Positions 22,760 to 32,707 of a DNA stretch of 64,000 bases are shown here, one piece after another. The stretch spans positions 306,995 to 370,994 of the forward strand of contig DAIDHW010000001.1 of NCBI GenBank assembly GCA_027451865.1, given 5' to 3'. Both the position numbers and the translations under genes were made by a program. The number at the start of each line of letters is the position of its first letter. The first letter of the stretch is position 1. The notes beneath the pieces are model-generated. The model saw only the letters and a program-made list of their open reading frames with translations, was not told the DNA's origin and searched no databases. The stretch comes from Leptolyngbyaceae cyanobacterium clean351. GTDB taxonomy: Bacteria > Cyanobacteriota > Cyanobacteriia > DAIDHW01.

Positions 22760-23506
22760 CTATTCTTTGAGCATCAGGGAGGCAGAGTTTTTCAGAAAGT
22801 CAAGGCCAGGGGTCAGCCGAATTCCCTCGGGGGTCACGTGGGCTACCTCCGGTCGCTGATCGGCTGGGGAAGACTGGGGAGGACGTGCCACTAAGGAGCC
22901 AATCCGCAGCTGGGTGGGCTCCATCTGCACTGCAGCGATGATGCACTGGGTGTCCCCCTGGGCGCCGGCGTGGGCAACCCCCCGCAGCCTGCCCCAAACT
23001 AGGATGTCCCGGCCGGCGATCACCGCGCTGCCGGGATTGACATCCCCAAACACCACCACTGTTCCGGGATGGTAGACCTCCGTACCCGAGCGCAGGGTCT
23101 TTTGGAGGTAGAGGGGTGGTGTCACCCCTTGAGGGGGTTGGTTAAGCGAGGCAGCAAAGGTCCGCTGGTCCACGGAATAACCAGCGGCGGCGGCGGCCAC
23201 AGCTGTCTGGCGGCGGCTAGTACAAACCCGCTGCAGGTCTAGTTGAAATTCAGCCAAAGCCTCTGCGACCATTTGGAAGTGACGACCGTCTAAGAGGTGG
23301 TCTTGAGCCAATAACCAAACCGCTGCCCCCGGTTGCCAAAAACGCTCTGTCCCCCGGAGTCTTTCCTTAAGCTGCTGCCAAACCTCTAGCCAAGTATAGG
23401 GAACACCTTCCGTTTCAGCCTCCTCTAGGGCAGGGGGGAGGGTGAGACTAATGTGGCCAGCCTCAGGCTGGAGGTTAATTTGATAGTGAAATGGTTTCAA
23501 TGTCAC
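22760..23506 (-). CDS. minC: Septum site-determining protein MinC
   Basis: This 248-residue FtsZ-polymerisation inhibitor has a less conserved N-terminal domain and a C-terminal beta-helical domain (about residues 135-235). That domain carries the signature QKTLRSGTEVYHPGTVVVFG, then NPGSAVIAGRDILVWGRLRGVAHAG, as in all MinC. The start is GTG 23506 (MTLKPFHYQI). It is first in minCDE, and the promoter must lie in the ~260-nt divergent gap shared with the htrA-like gene. Confidence 0.94.
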   Translation of the reverse strand: MTLKPFHYQINLQPEAGHISLTLPPALEEAETEGVPYTWLEVWQQLKERLRGTERFWQPGAAVWLLAQDHLLDGRHFQMVAEALAEFQLDLQRVCTSRRQTAVAAAAAGYSVDQRTFAASLNQPPQGVTPPLYLQKTLRSGTEVYHPGTVVVFGDVNPGSAVIAGRDILVWGRLRGVAHAGAQGDTQCIIAAVQMEPTQLRIGSLVARPPQSSPADQRPEVAHVTPEGIRLTPGLDFLKNSASLMLKE

Positions 23507-23772
23507 AAACCCGTTACCCCAGGGAAATAACAGCAGTGTAAATTACTTTAACTGAAACCATAGCTTTGTCAGGGTTCAAGGCTAGGAAGGTCATAAATAG
23601 GGCGCCCTTTAGGACATCCACCAGCCCTGGCCCGGTTTCAACTGCTCCCAGGGAAACTTCCCACGCAAAGACCAAAGTCCTACCATGGGCTGACAAGGTT
23701 TACCGTGAATCATAATCATCTTAACTGCCCTTGTACAAGCGGGAGGACCACCGGTGCACATTCCGGACTGCC

Positions 23773-24588
23773 ATGAAATCTCCTAGTAGACGGTTGCCAG
23801 CGGGGTTGGTTTGGATACTGCTACTCGCGCTAGGGGGTGGGGTTGGCCTAGTAATTGGCCAGGTGTGGCTAAGCCCTAAACCCCTACCATCCCCTCCCGT
23901 CCACCAGCTTTCTCCTGCTTATCTGCCCCCACCCGGGGGCAATTTCCCTGACTTCGTGCCCCAGGTCGTGAAGAAAGCCGGCCCAGCAGTGGTGCGCATA
24001 GATGTTACCAGTTTAGTCACCAGTAACGGACCGGACCACGGGGTCATTCCCCAAGTTCAAGAGGGGATTGGTTCGGGATTTATCCTCACTAGTAATGGGC
24101 TGATCGTCACCAATGCCCACGTGGTGGCGGGGGCTCGTCAGTTAAGTGTCACCCTGACCGATGGGCGGGTGTTCCCGGGCCATCTAGTAGGCATGAATGT
24201 GTCCCAAGATGTGGCGGTAGTAAAAATCAATGCTCGGAACCTACCAGTGGTCCAACCGGGAGACAGTGCTAAGCTGCTGCCGGGGGAGTGGGTAATCGCC
24301 ATTGGTAACCCCTTCGGCCTTGACAATACGGTCACCCTTGGCATTGTCAGTGCAGTCCAGCGCTCCGGTGCCGCAGCGGGGGCGCCCAATCCGGCTGAGG
24401 ATTTCCTGCAGACCGACACTGCCATCAACCCAGGCAATTCTGGGGGGCCGTTGCTCAATGCCCAAGGCCAGGTGGTGGGGATGAACACAGCCATGCGGGC
24501 TAACTCCCGCGGCCTAGGATTTGCCATTCCCATCAACACTGTCCTCGAGGTGGTGCGTTACATCCTCAAAAGCCACCGCCTAGACTAG
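23773..24588 (+). CDS. PDZ-less HtrA/Deg-type serine protease
   Basis: This 271-residue trypsin-like protease has an N-terminal membrane anchor or signal ([21 protein letters not shown]). The catalytic triad motifs follow: VTNAHVV (His), QDVAVVKI (Asp) and NPGNSGGPL (Ser). Cyanobacterial HtrA, HhoA and HhoB normally carry a C-terminal PDZ domain and are ~400 residues long. This one ends right after the protease domain ([12 protein letters not shown]), with no room for a PDZ before rpsP. It probably acts in the periplasm or thylakoid lumen. I start at ATG 23773; a TTG start at 23731 would add 14 residues. Confidence 0.88.
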   Translation: MKSPSRRLPAGLVWILLLALGGGVGLVIGQVWLSPKPLPSPPVHQLSPAYLPPPGGNFPDFVPQVVKKAGPAVVRIDVTSLVTSNGPDHGVIPQVQEGIGSGFILTSNGLIVTNAHVVAGARQLSVTLTDGRVFPGHLVGMNVSQDVAVVKINARNLPVVQPGDSAKLLPGEWVIAIGNPFGLDNTVTLGIVSAVQRSGAAAGAPNPAEDFLQTDTAINPGNSGGPLLNAQGQVVGMNTAMRANSRGLGFAIPINTVLEVVRYILKSHRLD

Positions 24589-24673
24589 AACAGCCCAAGA
24601 GCCTGGCGGGGGTCGCCAATCCTGGGTCTTTAATGTTACAATTTACACCTTGTGTATTGTGCACTCCAAACAT

Positions 24674-24928
24674 ATGATCAAACTACGACTGAAGCGCTTT
24701 GGCAAGAAACGCGAACCTAGCTATCGGATTGTGGCGGTTTCCAGTTTGTCTCGCCGGGATGGGAGACCCCTGGCCGAACTGGGATTCTACAACCCGCGCA
24801 CAGATGAGGTCCGGCTGAATGTCGAAGGTCTGGTTGAACACCTGCGCCACGGGGCTCAACCAACCGACACTGTGCGAGATATCCTGAGAAAAGCCAAGGT
24901 CCTAGACCAGGTCGCAGCCCAATCCTAG
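24674..24928 (+). CDS. rpsP: 30S ribosomal protein S16
   Basis: The 84-residue product begins [20 protein letters not shown] and continues [16 protein letters not shown], the standard S16 sequence. It is a small-subunit assembly protein. Eight in-frame codons upstream are excluded by homology. Its last 4 nt overlap the convergent sensor kinase gene. It stands apart from trmD/rimM, which often accompany it in other bacteria. Confidence 0.97.
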   Translation: MIKLRLKRFGKKREPSYRIVAVSSLSRRDGRPLAELGFYNPRTDEVRLNVEGLVEHLRHGAQPTDTVRDILRKAKVLDQVAAQS

Positions 24929-26625
24929 GGGAGTGGTAGTTCAACCACAAAGCTTGTGTACCCTGGCCCACTCCTGGCCAGAATTGTCCCCCCAAGGTGG
25001 CCAGTTAGCTTCTGGACCAGGTGCAACCCTAAGCCGGTACCGGAATACCGATAGGGGTCAGGCTGAGGGGCCCGGTAAAACTTTTCGAAGATCTGCTCTA
25101 GGTCTTGGGGCAGTATTTCTACCCCCATGTTGCGCACCTCAGTCCGGAACTTTCCCCCCACCAGGTGTGTCTTGACGGTGATCTTACCCCCCGGGGGAGT
25201 ATACTTGCAGGCGTTGGTAAGCAGCTCTGTGAGGATGCGGGTCAGGCTAAATACTGAAGTGGTAATCGGGGGCAGGTGGGGACATATATCCACCTCTAGG
25301 GTCTGCCCTGACTGCAGATGACTAGCCTGGACCGACTCGATCAAGGGGATAATCCACTCCTGCCAATGGATCTGAACCTTGTCTAGGGGGTATTCCCCTG
25401 CGTTCAGATGCTGCAGATCCAAGATGTCATTAATCAGATTCATTTCCCGGTCTGCCTCGGTTTTGAGAATCTGTAGATACTGGGAAGCCTGCTCAGGGAC
25501 GTTGCCCTCCTGGAAAATTATTTGCAGCAGTTGAGCAGCCATCTTGATGTTGGCAATTGGACTGCGCAACTCGTGGGATACCGTGCTTAGGAAGTCATTT
25601 TTAAGCTGGTGGAGATGCTCAAGCTCCCGCACCTGGGTCTGGGAGAGTTGGTAGAAGCGGGCCTGACGCAGGGCGATAGTGCATTGGTTGGCTACCTGCT
25701 CCACTAAACGAGTTTCTAGTTGGCTGAAGACCTCTGGCCCCCGCCTAAATAACCACAGGTCCCCAATAACACCTTCATCCCCCATAATCGGGCAGACAAA
25801 AATTGTGTAGTCTCGCAGCACCGGCCGAAAAGCCTTGCTGCCACTCAAGGTAAACTGAAATGATTCCCCTTGCAACAGCTGCTGGTAGATGCCCGGAAAG
25901 TCCTTCATCTGCACCATTTGGCCGCAGCTTGAGGGTAGTCCGGGGCTGTCTTCGTACTTAATCCAGGACTCCCGGCGGTCTAGGTTGTAGAGGGCTGCAT
26001 CACAACAGGCCAAATTCAGTCCCACTGTCAGGGACTGCACCACCGACGTCAGGACCTGGTCCTGGTCTAGGTTGTCACGGACCTTGTCGGTAATCTTCTT
26101 GAGTAGTCCTTCAAAGTAGAGAGACTTGGCCAAATCCGCGGTCCGCTGCAACACCTTCTGTTCTAGACTGTCGTTGAGAGCCTGCAGCTGGCGGCTGAGG
26201 AGCTGGCGATGAAGCAGATGGCGCACCCGTTGGCGCAGCACTGCCCAATGCACCGGTTTAGTTACGTAGTCGTCAGCCCCGGAGGCAAAAGCTTGATCGA
26301 CGGAGTAGGTGTTATCTAGGGCAGTGATCATCACCACGGGGATCCTGACTCCTCCAGGAAGCTGCCGCAGGCGCCGACAGCACTCAAAACCATCTAGGCC
26401 CGGCATAATCCCATCAATTAACAGGATGTCCGGTTGAAAGCTCTGGTACAGCATCAGGGCCTCCTCTCCATTGCAAGCCTCCAAGACTTGGTAGCCGCAG
26501 CGTCTCATTTCAATGGCCAGGATGCTGCGGTCAAACTTCCCATCCTCAGCAATCAAGACCTTAAAGGCTTCATGGGGAGGAGTTGGTGCCTGGGGCAGAG
26601 AAACTATAGAATGGGGCTGGTGCAT
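24925..26625 (-). CDS. Response regulator-GAF-histidine kinase hybrid
   Basis: This ~566-residue soluble signalling protein has an N-terminal receiver domain (about residues 20-135, phospho-acceptor Asp in LLIDGIMPG, Lys in YVTKPVHW). A coiled linker follows, then a GAF-like domain (about 160-320), a HisKA dimerisation domain with [11 protein letters not shown], and an HATPase domain with N-box [10 protein letters not shown] and G-boxes ending [12 protein letters not shown]. No membrane segments are seen. A receiver placed before a kinase suggests the kinase is switched by an upstream phospho-donor. The signal is unknown. I start at ATG 26625; a TTG at 26652 is possible. Confidence 0.87.
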   Translation of the reverse strand: MHQPHSIVSLPQAPTPPHEAFKVLIAEDGKFDRSILAIEMRRCGYQVLEACNGEEALMLYQSFQPDILLIDGIMPGLDGFECCRRLRQLPGGVRIPVVMITALDNTYSVDQAFASGADDYVTKPVHWAVLRQRVRHLLHRQLLSRQLQALNDSLEQKVLQRTADLAKSLYFEGLLKKITDKVRDNLDQDQVLTSVVQSLTVGLNLACCDAALYNLDRRESWIKYEDSPGLPSSCGQMVQMKDFPGIYQQLLQGESFQFTLSGSKAFRPVLRDYTIFVCPIMGDEGVIGDLWLFRRGPEVFSQLETRLVEQVANQCTIALRQARFYQLSQTQVRELEHLHQLKNDFLSTVSHELRSPIANIKMAAQLLQIIFQEGNVPEQASQYLQILKTEADREMNLINDILDLQHLNAGEYPLDKVQIHWQEWIIPLIESVQASHLQSGQTLEVDICPHLPPITTSVFSLTRILTELLTNACKYTPPGGKITVKTHLVGGKFRTEVRNMGVEILPQDLEQIFEKFYRAPQPDPYRYSGTGLGLHLVQKLTGHLGGTILARSGPGYTSFVVELPLP

Positions 26626-26706
26626 GCTAGTTAGGTTATAGGCATTTTTCAATGCAATGGTTGCGTTTACGGACGGTCAGGAGTCCTATAAATTTAGGGC
26701 CGGCCG

Positions 26707-26720
26707 GCTGGTCGACCAGC
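26707..26720. promoter_or_regulatory. 14-bp perfect palindrome in the divergent kinase/ABC-ATPase gap
   Basis: GCTGGTCGACCAGC is a perfect palindrome 24 bp upstream of the -35 box of the ABC ATPase promoter. Its size and placement suit a dimeric repressor or activator. No regulator could be assigned, and chance occurrence in GC-rich DNA is possible. Confidence 0.35.
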
Positions 26721-26743
26721 GGGCTTGCCTATACCTAGTAGGG

Positions 26744-26773
26744 TTGACAGACAAGACTTGGAGGGGATTATAT
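26744..26773 (+). promoter_or_regulatory. Candidate promoter of the ABC ATPase gene
   Basis: TTGACA (26744-26749) is followed, after an 18-nt spacer, by TTATAT (26768-26773). It lies ~80 nt upstream of the TTG start at 26851. Confidence 0.5.
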
Positions 26774-26850
26774 CTGATCTCGGACCGTCTCACCGATGCT
26801 AACCTGACCGGGGCATCAAGTTGGTCCGTTGACGTTGTAGGACAGTAGCT

Positions 26851-28038
26851 TTGTCTCAAATTACCCTTGAAAATGTCTACAAGAATTTTGGCGCTTCCCA
26901 GGACCATTTGGGAGTTCTGCGGGGAATTAATTTAACTGTTGCCGCCGGGGAATTCATGGTCCTGGTGGGCCCTTCTGGATGTGGTAAAAGCACTCTCCTG
27001 CGACTGATTGCCGGGTTGGAGACTGTCAGCGCGGGCAAGATCTGGGTGGGTGAGCGGTGTGTCAACGACCTGCCCCCCAAAGCCCGAGATATAGCAATGG
27101 TATTTCAAAGTTATGCTTTGTATCCTCACCTGCGGGTTTACGATAACTTAGCCTTTGGCCTGAGACGGACTCGCCCCCAGCTGGCATCACCCCTAGAGCG
27201 TCTTCTGTTCCATACCAGTCAGTTTCTCCCTCCCCGCTACCACTACCTGCCTCTGGGGGAGAAGCAACTGCGTCAACAGATCACCAGCATCGCCCAAATG
27301 CTCCAGATCGAGTCCCTCTTATTCCAATTCCCCAGGCAGCTTTCCGGAGGCCAGAAACAACGCGTCGCCCTCGGGAGGGCTATGGCCCGTAACCCACGGG
27401 TTTTCCTGATGGACGAACCCCTCTCCAATCTTGATGCCAAACTGCGCCTAGAAACCCGCTCCCAAATTGTCCAGTTACAGCGGCGCTTGGGGGTGACCAC
27501 CCTCTACGTCACCCACGACCAGACTGAAGCTATGACCATGGGAGACCGAATTGCGGTCATTCAGGCCGGTCAAATTCAACAGATCGGCTCCCCCCTCGAT
27601 CTATACCATCGACCCCTGAATCAGTTTGTCGCTGAATTTATTGGTTCTCCGGGCATCAATCTCCTGCCCGTGGGAGTAACCGAGGCTCTCCAGTTGACTC
27701 ATCCCGGGTTTAGCCTGGTCCTACCGCCAGCCTGGACCAAGGTTTTAGCCCCCTACCAGGGGCAACCCCTAACCCTGGGGGTAAGACCGGAGCATGTATA
27801 TACTAGTATTCCCAGCCCTAACCATCTGCCGGCCCAGGTGGAGCGCATCGAATCCCTCGGCAGTGATACTTACGTCATCCTGACTACTGCTACCCAAGAT
27901 CACCTGCAGGTCCGTCTCGAACCGCGCCAGCAGGTCCGCTTGGGAGATACTTTACATCTGGAGTTTAGGTGGCCCCATCTGCACCTGTTCGACTCCACCA
28001 CCGGGGCGGCGGTGCGCCCCCAGGAGATTTGTGACTAG
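26851..28038 (+). CDS. Sugar-type ABC transporter ATPase (MalK/UgpC/GgtA-like)
   Basis: This 395-residue ATPase has Walker A (GPSGCGKSTLLRL), Q-loop (VFQSYALYPHL), signature LSGGQKQRVALGRAMARNP, Walker B (VFLMDEPLSNLDAKL) and H-loop (YVTHDQTEAMTMGD). A C-terminal TOBE/regulatory region follows. About 26 extra residues sit between AFGL and the signature motif (around LLFHTSQFLPPRYHYLPLGE). I recall a similar insertion in cyanobacterial GgtA, the compatible-solute transporter ATPase. The start is TTG 26851. No permease genes adjoin it; a MalG-type permease lies at 35499. The substrate is uncertain. Confidence 0.85.
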   Translation: MSQITLENVYKNFGASQDHLGVLRGINLTVAAGEFMVLVGPSGCGKSTLLRLIAGLETVSAGKIWVGERCVNDLPPKARDIAMVFQSYALYPHLRVYDNLAFGLRRTRPQLASPLERLLFHTSQFLPPRYHYLPLGEKQLRQQITSIAQMLQIESLLFQFPRQLSGGQKQRVALGRAMARNPRVFLMDEPLSNLDAKLRLETRSQIVQLQRRLGVTTLYVTHDQTEAMTMGDRIAVIQAGQIQQIGSPLDLYHRPLNQFVAEFIGSPGINLLPVGVTEALQLTHPGFSLVLPPAWTKVLAPYQGQPLTLGVRPEHVYTSIPSPNHLPAQVERIESLGSDTYVILTTATQDHLQVRLEPRQQVRLGDTLHLEFRWPHLHLFDSTTGAAVRPQEICD

Positions 28039-28069
28039 AATGGCACTATCCCCCCCTTAACCCCTAGTC

Positions 28070-29527
28070 ATGGTCCTTCTCATTGCTGCTCCTGCTGCCC
28101 CCCCCCAGGAAGCTCCTCAAGTCCACAGACTCGACTATGCCTGGGCTCCCCTACTCGCCCACCTGCTGGGGCTGGGGCGCTCGGCTGGAGCTGATCTGGT
28201 GGAGTTTTTCCTTGAGCGTGACCAATACGTCAGTTGTCTGGTAGAGGAGGACAAAGTCACCAGTATTGCCCCCAGTCTATCGGTGGGGGCTGGGGTACGA
28301 GTGTTTAAGGGTCTGGCAGATTGCTACGTCAGCACCAACGACCTGAGTGCGGTCGGATTACGCAGTGCCCTGGAAAAGGGCTTGGAAATCCTTGGCCTGA
28401 GCCTGGGAAGCTCCCTGGTGCCGGAGGTGAATCTAGAACTGCTGCGGGACTACGCTGCCGCCCAAGGTAAGGACCTATGGTTAGACCGGTGCAGCCCCAT
28501 AGGTGAGATGGGAGACATTTTACGCCAGGCTAATCATGAGTTAGCCCGACAAGGAAGTCACGTACAAGCCCGGCGCTGCGTATACTTCCGGGACTGGCAG
28601 GAAGTCCTAGTGGCCGCCAGTGACGGCACTTTTGCCCGAGACATCCGCCTGACCCAGTCTGCGGGCTGCCATCTCCTGTGTGCCGACGGCCTGCACCGGG
28701 CTTCCCTAGGTCAGCGACTAGGGGACACCAGTAACCCGGAGTTTTTGCGCGCCTGGGACTTTACGACCACCGCAGCCGACCTAGCCGAGGCGGCTGGTAA
28801 GATGCTTTACGCCGACTACGTGGAGTCAGGAGCCTATCCCCTGGTAATGGCTAACCAGTTTGGTGGGGTAATTTTCCACGAGGCTTGTGGTCATCTCCTG
28901 GAAACCACCCAGATTGAACGTCAGACTACCCCCTTTGCCGGCAAGAAAGGAGAACAAATCGCCCATCCCAGCCTCACAGCCTGGGATGAGGGCCGCTCCC
29001 TCCAGGCCTTCGGTACCATCGACATGGATGACGAAGGGATGCCAGCCCAGCAGACCCTACTGATCGAAAACGGCATCCTGAAAAACTTCCTGGCGGACCG
29101 GGCGGGTTCCCTACGCACTGGCCACCCCCGTACCGGAAGCGGCCGTCGCCAAAGCTACGCCTATGCCCCTGCCTCCCGGATGCGTAATACCTACATCGCC
29201 CCGGGCCCCTACAGCCTCGAGGACCTGTTCGCCTCCGTTGACCGGGGTATCTACTGCAAGAAAATGGGCGGTGGCAGCGTCGGACCTACGGGCCAGTTTA
29301 ATTTTGCGGTGGATGAAGCCTACTGGATTGAAAACGGCAAGGTTACCAAGCCCCTCAAGGGAGCAACCCTAATCGGGGAGGCTACGGAAATCATGAACCG
29401 GATTTCCCTGTGCTCCCAGGATCTAGGCCTGGCAGCCGGGTTTTGTGGCTCCGTCAGCGGCAGTATCTATGTCACCGTCGGCCAACCCCACATTAAAGTA
29501 GACAGTATTACCGTAGGGGGCAGATGA
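28070..29527 (+). CDS. tldD: Metalloprotease TldD
   Basis: The 485-residue catalytic subunit of the TldD/TldE peptidase carries the zinc motif HEACGH (HExxxH) and a downstream glycine-rich C-terminal half ([20 protein letters not shown]). The heterodimer degrades unfolded peptides or matures peptide natural products in other bacteria. It precedes tldE by 57 nt on the same strand. A Pro/Ala-rich start ([16 protein letters not shown]) is unusual, and translation may begin a little further in. Confidence 0.93.
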   Translation: MVLLIAAPAAPPQEAPQVHRLDYAWAPLLAHLLGLGRSAGADLVEFFLERDQYVSCLVEEDKVTSIAPSLSVGAGVRVFKGLADCYVSTNDLSAVGLRSALEKGLEILGLSLGSSLVPEVNLELLRDYAAAQGKDLWLDRCSPIGEMGDILRQANHELARQGSHVQARRCVYFRDWQEVLVAASDGTFARDIRLTQSAGCHLLCADGLHRASLGQRLGDTSNPEFLRAWDFTTTAADLAEAAGKMLYADYVESGAYPLVMANQFGGVIFHEACGHLLETTQIERQTTPFAGKKGEQIAHPSLTAWDEGRSLQAFGTIDMDDEGMPAQQTLLIENGILKNFLADRAGSLRTGHPRTGSGRRQSYAYAPASRMRNTYIAPGPYSLEDLFASVDRGIYCKKMGGGSVGPTGQFNFAVDEAYWIENGKVTKPLKGATLIGEATEIMNRISLCSQDLGLAAGFCGSVSGSIYVTVGQPHIKVDSITVGGR

Positions 29528-29584
29528 CTCGCCCACAACGCATTCAAGTGATCCACTGCCGGCCTTTTGGAGAAGATCTGCTGC

Positions 29585-30934
29585 ATGAATAGTATAGATA
29601 CCCTGGTTGACCGTGCCCACCAGAGTGCTGCCCGCCTAGGAATTAAGAAGTACGACATCTACGGAGCTCTAGTGGAGGACACTAGCGTCCAGGTAGACCG
29701 GGGTAATCCTAAACAAGTGAAAGCCTCCCAGCGCTCGGGGGTGACGGTGCGGGTTTGGAACCAGGCTAACCGGGTGGGGATCACCTCTACCACTGCTATT
29801 GATGACCTAGGACTAGAGCTTGCTCTGCAGATGGCCCAGGAGGCCAGCGCCTTTGGTCCGGAGGAGTACGGACCAGACTTTAGCCCCGCCGCCCAGGAGC
29901 CAGTCACCCCAGTGGAGCGGCCCCTAGCGGCTCCGGTACCTGTAACCCAACTGCTGCGGGAACTAGTAGCCGCAGAGCAGAGCCTCCTCGCTGCTCACCC
30001 AGCTATTCAAGGAGTACCCTACAACGGCATAGCCCAACAGAAAGTAGATAAGTTTTACTTGAATAGTCAAGGAGCACGGCGGCAAGAAAGTCGCACCAGT
30101 GCTTCGATCTACCTGTACACCAAAACCGAAATTCCCGGCAAAAAGCCCCGCAGTGCCGGGGCCATGAGACTGGGTTTGGGGCTGGAGGACTTGGATATTC
30201 AGGGGTGTCTCCAGGAGGCTGCGGAAAAAACTATTAGTCATCTTGACTACGCCCCGGTCACTTCAGGGCAGTACCGGGTGGTATTCTCTCCGGAGGCCTT
30301 CCTGAGCCTGTGGGCTGCCTTTGGCAATCTCTACAATGCTCAAAGTATCCTAGACCGTCAGAGTCTTTCCACCCCCGAATCCCTAGGCACGACCGTGGCT
30401 TCCCCCCTACTGTCAGTGTGGGACAATGCCCTCCACCCTTCTAATATTGGCGCTCCTAGCTTTGATGGTGAAGGCACTCCTACCCAGCCGGTGCAGATCC
30501 TGGAGCAGGGTGTCCTCAAGTCCTTTCTCCACAGTGCTGGCACCGCCAAACGCCTAGGCGCCAGCCCCACTGGCCATGCGGTAATTGGGGCTAAGGTGAG
30601 CGTTAGCCCCCACTTTTTCCACGTACTCCCCGGCCAACCCCCAGACCAGACCCACCACCTGGAGACCGATGAGCAGGTAGTGTTTGTGGATGACCTCCAA
30701 GCGCTCCATGCTGGGGTGCAAGCTCTCCAGGGCTCCTTCTCACTCCCCTTTGATGGCTGGCTAGTGCGCCGGGGCGAGCGGGTGAGTATCGAAGCCGCAA
30801 CCATCGCTGGAGACATCCGCAAGCTCCTTAACTCGATCATTTACGTAGAACCTAACCCGGAGCTAACCCGCCGCGGGTTCTGTCCCCGGGTATGGGTAGA
30901 GGGAGTAGCCGTAACTGGGGAGGCGGGAGCCTAA
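29585..30934 (+). CDS. tldE: TldE/PmbA subunit of the Tld peptidase
   Basis: The 449-residue partner of TldD has the same fold but no HExxxH motif. Family features are the SGVTVRVWNQANRVGITSTT region and the C-terminal SFSLPFDGWLVRRGERV. ATG 29585 (MNSIDTLVDRA) is preceded by GGAGAAG; six further upstream codons are possible. A TldD-TldE pair without an adjacent precursor-peptide gene points to a housekeeping role. Confidence 0.92.
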   Translation: MNSIDTLVDRAHQSAARLGIKKYDIYGALVEDTSVQVDRGNPKQVKASQRSGVTVRVWNQANRVGITSTTAIDDLGLELALQMAQEASAFGPEEYGPDFSPAAQEPVTPVERPLAAPVPVTQLLRELVAAEQSLLAAHPAIQGVPYNGIAQQKVDKFYLNSQGARRQESRTSASIYLYTKTEIPGKKPRSAGAMRLGLGLEDLDIQGCLQEAAEKTISHLDYAPVTSGQYRVVFSPEAFLSLWAAFGNLYNAQSILDRQSLSTPESLGTTVASPLLSVWDNALHPSNIGAPSFDGEGTPTQPVQILEQGVLKSFLHSAGTAKRLGASPTGHAVIGAKVSVSPHFFHVLPGQPPDQTHHLETDEQVVFVDDLQALHAGVQALQGSFSLPFDGWLVRRGERVSIEAATIAGDIRKLLNSIIYVEPNPELTRRGFCPRVWVEGVAVTGEAGA

Positions 30935-30937
30935 GTC

Positions 30938-32707
30938 ATGGCGGCTGGATCTTCATCGCACCATCAGAGCTCCCTAGCAAGACTATTGTTCTATCTAAAA
31001 CCCCACCGCACCAAGGTGCTTTGGGGCATGGTGACTTTGTTTGTAGTCAACATCATGGGGGTATACCTACCCTTGGTGCTGCGTGATGGCATCAATGAGC
31101 TGCAGTCCAACTTTGATTACCACCGTATCATCTACTACGCGGGAGTAATTCTTGTCCTGGCTTCTGCCATTTGGGGGATTCGGATTCTCTCCCGTATGCT
31201 GCTGTTTGGAGTGGGACGACAGGTAGAATTTGAGCTCAAACAGCGGGTATTTGACCATCTGTTGACCCTAGACCCGGGCTATTTTGCCCTCAATCCAGTT
31301 GGCGACCTAATTAACCGTGCTACTAGTGACTTGGACAATATTCGCCGCTTGCTAGGGTTTGCGGTCTTAAGTATGGCGAACACCATCTTTGCCTATGGTC
31401 TCACCCTACCGGCGATGCTCCACCTAAACGTACGCCTCACCCTCCTCGGGGTGGCGGTGTACCCGGTCATGCTAGTCTTGGTCCAGATCTTTGGCAATTC
31501 CCTCCGCAGCCAGCAACTACAGGTACAGCAGCAGCTATCCCAGATCAGCGACTTGATTCAGGAGGATATGAGCGGGATTGCCCTCATTAAAATCTACGCC
31601 CAAGAGCAAAACGAGGCCCAAGCTTTCCAAGAGCGCAACCGCCAACTCCTCGAAGCCAACCTGAAGCTAGCCCGCACCCGTAACACCCTATTCCCCCTGG
31701 TAGGCGGGATCGCCTACATTAGCCTGTTGATCGTTCTGTGGGTGGGGGGTGGTGATATAGCCCGGGGGAGTCTCACCATTGCCGACTTCATTACCTTGAT
31801 TCTCTACGTCCAGCAACTGGTGTTCCCCACCGCCCTTTTAGGGTTTACCATCACTGCCTACCAGCGGGGGGAAGTGAGCATTGACCGCCTAGAGGAGATT
31901 CTCTCCGTCCAGCCCCAGCTCAAGGACCATGAGGGTGCTCTTACTCTCCCCCTAGAGCTAGTCCAGGGGCGGATCACTGCCCGCCACCTGACCTACCAAT
32001 ACCCCGGCGCCCCCCGGCCATCCCTAAGTGATATTAGCTTCGAGGTGAATCCCGGGGAAATCCTAGCCATCGTCGGTCCTGTAGGGGCAGGTAAATCCAC
32101 CCTGGCTAACTCCCTACCGCGCCTGCTGGACATTGCCCCGGGCCAGCTATTCCTCGACGACATCGACATCACCACCATTCGCCTGAGTGACCTGCGCCGG
32201 GCGATCGCCTATGTCCCCCAAGACAGCTTCCTGTTCAGTACCCAAATCAGTAATAACATCCGCTACGGGGAACCCTTAGCCACTCAGCCCCTAGTGGAGT
32301 CCATAGCTCGCTCCGCTCAAATTCACAGCGAAATCCTTAACTTTCCCCGTCAGTATGAAACCATAGTCGGGGAGCGGGGGATTACTCTCTCCGGCGGCCA
32401 AAGGCAGCGCACAGCCCTGGCAAGAGCCCTACTAGTGGAAGCTCCAGTATTGATTCTGGATGACTCTCTTGCGAGTGTGGATAATCAAACCGCTCTCGAG
32501 ATTCTTCATAATCTCGCGGCTAGTTCCCGGCGCAAGACTGTACTGCTTATTTCTCACCAACTAGGAGCAGCTGCCCAAGCCGACCGGATCCTCGTCCTTG
32601 ACCAGGGCCGAGTGGTCCAAGAGGGCACCCACCAGGCTCTCCTGGAGGAACCAGGGCTCTACCGGTCCCTGTGGGACCAGCACCAGTTGCGCTCTTTGAT
32701 CAGTTAG
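30938..32707 (+). CDS. ABC-type exporter (fused TM and ATPase domains, MdlA-like)
   Basis: This 589-residue half-transporter has six transmembrane helices (about residues 20-310) and a nucleotide-binding domain from ~345. The domain contains Walker [15 protein letters not shown], signature [15 protein letters not shown] and Walker [13 protein letters not shown]. The residue after the Walker B aspartate is Asp instead of the catalytic Glu, a feature of one member of heterodimeric exporters such as MdlA. A partner with a normal site may therefore exist elsewhere. It starts 3 nt after tldE and overlaps the convergent accA by 8 nt. The substrate is unknown. Confidence 0.88.
   Translation: MAAGSSSHHQSSLARLLFYLKPHRTKVLWGMVTLFVVNIMGVYLPLVLRDGINELQSNFDYHRIIYYAGVILVLASAIWGIRILSRMLLFGVGRQVEFELKQRVFDHLLTLDPGYFALNPVGDLINRATSDLDNIRRLLGFAVLSMANTIFAYGLTLPAMLHLNVRLTLLGVAVYPVMLVLVQIFGNSLRSQQLQVQQQLSQISDLIQEDMSGIALIKIYAQEQNEAQAFQERNRQLLEANLKLARTRNTLFPLVGGIAYISLLIVLWVGGGDIARGSLTIADFITLILYVQQLVFPTALLGFTITAYQRGEVSIDRLEEILSVQPQLKDHEGALTLPLELVQGRITARHLTYQYPGAPRPSLSDISFEVNPGEILAIVGPVGAGKSTLANSLPRLLDIAPGQLFLDDIDITTIRLSDLRRAIAYVPQDSFLFSTQISNNIRYGEPLATQPLVESIARSAQIHSEILNFPRQYETIVGERGITLSGGQRQRTALARALLVEAPVLILDDSLASVDNQTALEILHNLAASSRRKTVLLISHQLGAAAQADRILVLDQGRVVQEGTHQALLEEPGLYRSLWDQHQLRSLIS

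Noticed and set aside
23514..23696. 60-residue minus-strand frame upstream of minC
   Set aside because: No ribosome site, no recognisable family, and it fills the region expected to hold the minC promoter.
32195..32215. HIP1 octamer GCGATCGC as a possible genome-wide repeat signal
   Set aside because: Only one copy was noticed by eye (near 32202), so the element does not appear enriched in this window.
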